From CAVTWS01 sp963732655 (GTDB lineage: Bacteria; Actinomycetota; Acidimicrobiia; Acidimicrobiales; SHLQ01): DNA of 64,000 bases. Of this stretch, positions 60,148-64,000 are shown piece by piece. The position numbers and the translations under genes were made by a program. The notes beneath the pieces were generated by a model that ran no database searches, had not been told where the DNA came from, and saw only the letters and a list, made by a program, of their open reading frames with translations. The number at the start of each line of letters is the position of its first letter. The stretch's first letter is position 1. Where the stretch lies: positions 496,001-560,000 of the forward strand of contig CAVTAI010000013.1 of the NCBI GenBank assembly GCA_963732655.1. Direction: 5' to 3'.

Positions 60148-61668
60148 CCATCGACACTACGGCCCCGCCTCACTCGCTCCCGCCTCCCGCGCCGGGCGGC
60201 GGCGACCGTGAGGTCGGCGGGGGCGACGACACCCCCGGGCTCGACGGGGGCGACAGTACCGTCGAACGCACCGACTACGTCGGGTTGGCCATCCTGGCCG
60301 TCCTGCTCGTCTGGCTCGGCGTCGGCGGGAGTTGGTGGTACGTCGGGATGGTCTTCGCCGTGGCGGGGATGATCTTCCTGCACGAGCTCGGTCACTACGT
60401 CATGGCCCGGCGTGCGGGTATGAAGGTCACCGAGTTCTTCTTGGGTTTCGGGCCGCGGATCTGGTCGTTCCATCGCGGTGAGACCGAATACGGCCTCAAG
60501 GTCATCCCCCTCGGGGCGTACGTGAAGATCATCGGCATGAACAACCTCGACGAGGTCGATCCGGCCGACGAGGCCCGCACCTACCGTCAGGCCTCCTACC
60601 CGGCCCGGATAGGCGTCGCCGTCGCCGGCTCGGTGATGCACTTCATCATCGCGATCGTCTGCCTGTTCGGACTCCTGGCCTTCATCGGTCTCCCTGATGA
60701 GGATCGGTGGGAGGTTACGGGGGTGGTCGAGGGCAGCGCCGCCGAGCAGGCGGGATTGGTCGAAGGGGATCGCCTGCTGGCGATCGACGGTGTGGAACTC
60801 ACGAACTTCGTCGACCTCATCGAGGTCGTCCGGCCCCTGGCCGCCCAGGACGTCACCCTCACCGTGGAGCGTGACGGAGCGACCATCGAGCTCCCGGCGA
60901 CGATCGGTGAACGGGTGAGCGACGAAGCCGCCGCCGGCATCGACGGTCTGGTCAGCGGCGATCGGTTGGTTGCGCTCGATGGGGAGCCGGTCGGATCGTG
61001 GGCGGAGTTCGCGTCCCTGGTCGAGCCCGGTGGGGCGTACGAGGCCGAGGTCATCAACGACAGCGAGATCCTGCGGGTGTCGATCATCGTCAACCGGATC
61101 GTCACCGAAGGCGCGACCGACGGCTTCCTCGGCATCGGCTCCGAATCTCCCGAGGGTCGCGTTGTCGCCGGCGAATGCCGCCCAGGAGAGCGTGACGGTC
61201 TTCGGCCGGGTGATCCGAGAGGTCGTGCCGGCGATGGGCCGCCTGTTCAGCCCGGATGGGCTGGGAGGCTTCTTCTCGGACCCGATCACTGGCGGCGATG
61301 ATGACGGTGTGCCGATCGGCGACGAAGGACGGTTCGACTCCGGCGACGAGGATCGCGTGATCTCCATCGTCGGCGGCGTGAGGCTCGGAGCTCAGGCCGC
61401 CGAGCAGAACATCGGTGATGGCATCGGCTTCTTCGCCATCCTCAACATCTTCGTCGGCACCTTCAATCTCGTGCCGCTCCTTCCCCTGGACGGAGGACAC
61501 GTCGTCGTCGCCACCTACGAGCGTCTGCGCTCACGGCGCGGACGCCGGCATCACGCCGATGTCGCCAAGCTGTTGCCGCTGACCTACGCCGTGGTGGCCT
61601 TGCTGGTCGCCGTCGGCGCCGTTGCGGTGCTCCGGGACATCGTCGATCCCGTCAACCTGCCCAACTGA
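60144..61668 (+). CDS. rseP: RseP/RIP1-type site-2 protease, frame-broken
   Basis: ATG 60144 overlaps dxr. Membrane segment, then the zinc motif HELGH (FLHELGHYVMARR), FLGFGPRIWSF and two PDZ-like parts (VEGSAAEQAGLVEGDRLLAI; DGLVSGDRLVALDGEPVGSW). The frame breaks at about 61148-61160. One base over it resumes VALSPANAAQESVTVFGRVI and ends with the second catalytic motif NLVPLLPLDGGHVV and the last membrane helix. Repaired length is about 507 aa. It cleaves membrane-bound regulators such as anti-sigma factors. Both catalytic halves are conserved across the break. Confidence 0.92.
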
Positions 61669-61686
61669 TCGAAGACCGGCCCCTCG

Positions 61687-62913
61687 ATGGATTTCACCGC
61701 CAGCTTCCCCCGTCGTGCCACCCGCCAGGTCATGGTCGGCTCGGTCCCGGTCGGCGGTGGGGCGCCCATCACGGTGCAGTCGATGACCATCACCAAGACC
61801 GCCGACGTCGAGGCGACACTGGCCCAGATCTATGCGCTGGCCGCCGCCGGTTGCGACATCGTCCGGTGCACGTGCAACGAGATCGAGGCCGCCGAGGGGC
61901 TGGCCCAGATCGTGCCGAGGTCGCCGATCCCGGTCATCGCCGACATCCACCACCAGTACAAGATGGCGCTCGCTGCCCTCGATGCCGGCGTGCACTGCTT
62001 GCGGCTCAACCCGGGCAACATCCGCCGGCCCGAACACATCCGGCTGGTGGCGTCGGAATGTCGGGACCGGGGGGTACCGATCCGCATCGGGGTCAACGGC
62101 GGGTCGCTGCACCCGGATCTGTACGCCAAGTACGGCGACCGGGTGACTCCCGAGGCCATGGTGGAGTCGGCCCAGCAGGAGCTCGAGTACTTCCGCGAGG
62201 TCGACTTCGATCTGGTCAAGATCTCGGTCAAGGCGTCGAGCGTTCCGCTGATGATCGAGGCGTACCGTCAGCTCGCCGACACCACGGACTTCCCGCTGCA
62301 CCTCGGCGTGACCGAGGCCGGACCGCCCCCCGCCGGACTGCTCAAGGCGACCGCCGGCATGGCCACGCTGTTGGCCGAAGGCATCGGCGACACCATCCGG
62401 TACTCGCTCACGGCCGATCCGGTCGAGGAAGCTCGTGCGGGTCGGATGCTGCTCGAAGCGCTCGGGCTCCGGGAGCGTCGCAATGTCGACCTGATCGCAT
62501 GCCCGAGCTGCGGCCGCGCCGAGGTCGACGTGATCGACGTGGCCCGCCGGGCCATGGAAGCGTTCGCTGACCGCCAGATCCCGCTCCAGGTGGCGGTGAT
62601 GGGGTGCGTCGTGAACGGGCCGGGTGAAGCGCGCGATGCCGATATCGGCATCGCCGCCGGCAACAAGCGGGGGCACCTGTTCATCAAGGGCCAGAACGTC
62701 GCCGTCGTGCCCGAGGACGAGATGGTCGAGACCCTCGTCGAATGGGCGGAGTTCATCACCGAACACGGGGTGGAGGCGGCCCTGGCTCGCGTCGACACCG
62801 AAAAGGCGGCCCGGGAAGCGGAACGGGACCGGGCCCGGCTCCTCGCCGACCGGGGCGCCGACGTCAACGACAACAGCTCCCGTATCGATCTCATCCGCAA
62901 ACGCGCCACCTGA
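61687..62913 (+). CDS. ispG: 4-hydroxy-3-methylbut-2-enyl-diphosphate synthase IspG
   Basis: 408 aa. ITVQSMTITKTADVEATLAQ, VIADIHHQYKMALAALDAGV, LRLNPGNI and VKISVKASSVPLMIEAYRQL mark the TIM barrel. The iron-sulfur domain has IACPSCGRAEVDV and MGCVVNGPGEARDADIGIAA with its three cysteines. Penultimate MEP-pathway step. The C-terminus is about 30 residues longer and basic. Ends the cdsA-dxr-rseP-ispG cluster. Confidence 0.95.
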   Translation: MDFTASFPRRATRQVMVGSVPVGGGAPITVQSMTITKTADVEATLAQIYALAAAGCDIVRCTCNEIEAAEGLAQIVPRSPIPVIADIHHQYKMALAALDAGVHCLRLNPGNIRRPEHIRLVASECRDRGVPIRIGVNGGSLHPDLYAKYGDRVTPEAMVESAQQELEYFREVDFDLVKISVKASSVPLMIEAYRQLADTTDFPLHLGVTEAGPPPAGLLKATAGMATLLAEGIGDTIRYSLTADPVEEARAGRMLLEALGLRERRNVDLIACPSCGRAEVDVIDVARRAMEAFADRQIPLQVAVMGCVVNGPGEARDADIGIAAGNKRGHLFIKGQNVAVVPEDEMVETLVEWAEFITEHGVEAALARVDTEKAAREAERDRARLLADRGADVNDNSSRIDLIRKRAT

Positions 62914-62940
62914 CGCCCCCACCCATACCAACGGAGCGAA

Positions 62941-62998
62941 CTGGGAGACACGGTGGTCGCGCCCACCACGTGAAGGAGCCGACGGGTTGGTCTCCCAG
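62941..62998. promoter_or_regulatory. nested inverted repeats before the last plus-strand gene
   Basis: CTGGGAGAC (62941-62949) pairs perfectly with GTCTCCCAG (62990-62998). Inside, GTGGT (62953-62957) faces ACCAC (62965-62969). The outer arm ends directly at the TACAGT box (62999-63004). It may be an operator, or the ispG terminator. Confidence 0.5.
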
Positions 62999-63004
62999 TA
63001 CAGT
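62999..63004 (+). promoter_or_regulatory. -10 box TACAGT
   Basis: Ends 6 bases before GTG 63011, a leaderless start for the small membrane protein. Confidence 0.5.
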
Positions 63005-63010
63005 CGCGCC

Positions 63011-63532
63011 GTGGCTTCGGTGACGGTGCCGGTGGCGGCGATGCGGGGCAAACGACTCCCGCATGTCTCCGCGATGACCGGTCAGCCCGCACGTGGGTTC
63101 GTGCCGATCTCGCTGCCCGCCCGTCCGATCGGCGTCGGCTGGGTGCTCGTCGTCTTCGGTCCGCCCGGCTGGGCCGTTCTGGCGCTGTGGGCGATGTTCC
63201 GGAGCCGCATCACGGTGTACGTGCCGATGGGGGACCAGGCGTATGGTCGCTGGGCCCGGCTCCACCTCATGCGGTTCCGGGCCCCGCTCGCCACCCTCGG
63301 GTTCGGCTCGGTCGGCAGCCTCCTACTGATCAAAGGTGGCGTCTACGGGGCGCCGCTCCTGGTGGCGGCATCTGTGGCGTTGTTGGCGTCGCTCTACGCG
63401 TCGACCGCCGCGGGGTGGGCGCAGCCGAGCGTTCGGCTGCACAGCTGGGGTGACGTCGACCTACTGGGTGTGCACCCGACGTTTGCCGCATCCGTCGAGC
63501 GCGCCGGGTTGCTGGCCGCCGACCGGCACTGA
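63011..63532 (+). CDS. small membrane protein of unknown function
   Basis: 173 aa from leaderless GTG 63011. Hydrophobic segments at about residues 42-61 (WVLVVFGPPGWAVLALWAMF), 93-110 and 115-135 (LLVAASVALLASLYASTAA); basic N-terminus. No family recognised. Preceded by a nested inverted repeat. Confidence 0.6.
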   Translation: MASVTVPVAAMRGKRLPHVSAMTGQPARGFVPISLPARPIGVGWVLVVFGPPGWAVLALWAMFRSRITVYVPMGDQAYGRWARLHLMRFRAPLATLGFGSVGSLLLIKGGVYGAPLLVAASVALLASLYASTAAGWAQPSVRLHSWGDVDLLGVHPTFAASVERAGLLAADRH

Positions 63533-63559
63533 GCGGCGGACGGCGATCCGGTTCCTGCG

Positions 63560-64000
63560 TCAGCGCACGAGATCGGTGAAGCGCACCAGCCAGCGCACGC
63601 GAAGGTCGTCGCACACCGTGTCCGTCGCCTTGTTCACGAGCACGGAGGCGCCGACGTATGTCGCCCCGGCGGAGTCGATCAACGACCGGATGGCCGCCAC
63701 GGAGCTGCCGGTGGTGACCCAGTCATCGACAACCAGGGCACGGGCGTCCGGCGAGATGTCCCACGACCGGGTCTGGAACGTCTCGGTGGCACCGCGCCAG
63801 GTCGGTGCGGACTCGACTCGTCGATCGGCTCCCGGGTGATTGCGGTCGTCCTTGCGCACCAGGACGAGACCGGCACCGAGCACGATCGCGGCGAGGGCGC
63901 CCAGGATGGGACCGCGTGCTTCCGGTGCGCACACCACGCTGATCCCGGCGTCGCGAAAGGGTTCGGCCAACGCTCGCCCGAGAAGGGTCAGGAGGTCTGG
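63560..64000 (-). CDS. adenine-phosphoribosyltransferase-like protein, 5' end cut by window
   Basis: The frame is open to the window edge (PDLLTLLGRALAEPFRDAG before the first internal start), so the N-terminus is missing. APEARGPILGALAAIVLGAG resembles the substrate hood of adenine phosphoribosyltransferases, and ALVVDDWVTTGSS is the PRPP-binding loop. It probably salvages a purine base; an orotate- or ComF-like role cannot be excluded. Confidence 0.75.
   Translation of the reverse strand, partial: PDLLTLLGRALAEPFRDAGISVVCAPEARGPILGALAAIVLGAGLVLVRKDDRNHPGADRRVESAPTWRGATETFQTRSWDISPDARALVVDDWVTTGSSVAAIRSLIDSAGATYVGASVLVNKATDTVCDDLRVRWLVRFTDLVR

Noticed and set aside
1..64000. Mobile element or horizontally acquired island
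   Set aside because: No transposase, integrase other than the XerC-like housekeeping gene, terminal inverted repeats or tRNA boundary were seen; gene order is chromosomal throughout.
1..64000. tRNA or rRNA genes
   Set aside because: I found no convincing cloverleaf with a T-arm consensus or rRNA signature in the gaps, though I could not run a covariance search.

Overview
The window is very GC-rich and gene-dense, and its gene order is that of an actinobacterium. The clusters are rsmD-coaD-sepIVA-yceD-rpmF-plsX-acpP-rnc-fpg, then smc, ftsY, ffh, rpsP-khpA-rimM-trmD-rplS, comM-dprA-xerC-whiG, rpsB-tsf-pyrH-frr and cdsA-dxr-rseP-ispG. A WhiG-type sigma factor, a SepIVA-like protein, iniBAC-like genes and many leaderless starts (a TANNNT box 6-9 bases before ATG/GTG) agree with this. 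A deep-branching class such as Acidimicrobiia is my inference. I saw no rRNA, tRNA, CRISPR array, transposase or phage genes. No gene-free stretch exceeds about 230 bases.

Layout: 1-7836 holds a membrane protein, a large ATPase/LuxR-type regulator and an iniB-iniA-iniC-like operon (dynamin-like GTPases). 7922-12717 (minus) is a two-gene menaquinone operon made of two fusions, MerR-MenF and MenD-MenH, divergent from an MFS transporter across a duplicated palindrome. 14146-17931 is fakA-recG. 18088-21767 has a small zinc-ribbon gene, an SDR, a secreted fibronectin-like protein and a TetR gene, followed by a P450. 23074-28482 is the rsmD-to-fpg housekeeping run. 28479-30631 is an HxlR regulator divergent from an acyl-CoA dehydrogenase. 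30737-34253 is smc. 34257-37497 (minus) is moxR-DUF58-vWA, divergent from a response regulator, histidine kinase and HtrA protease (37653-41043) laid out like mycobacterial mprA-mprB-pepD. 41209-47257 is ftsY, ffh and the S16-L19 operon. 47265-48507 has yraN, two tiny genes and a cytochrome c lipoprotein. 48711-53194 is comM-dprA-xerC-whiG. 53328-62913 covers a degenerate M23 protein, S2/EF-Ts/UMP kinase/RRF, then lipid and isoprenoid genes. The window ends in a small membrane protein and the 3' part of a phosphoribosyltransferase.

Three things stand out. (1) At least nine genes are interrupted by frame changes, among them smc, ftsY, trmD, rseP and yceD. Eight point the same way (one extra base, or two missing), and a 25-bp duplication in a tenth gene has the same net effect. 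This is either systematic sequence error or something biological such as +1 frameshifting. (2) Short tandem duplications of about 25-34 bp recur at gene ends, start codons, promoters and linkers. (3) Unusual fusions and degenerate enzymes occur: MerR fused to isochorismate synthase, MenD fused to MenH, an Fpg homologue without its catalytic proline or zinc cysteines, and an M23 domain missing zinc ligands.
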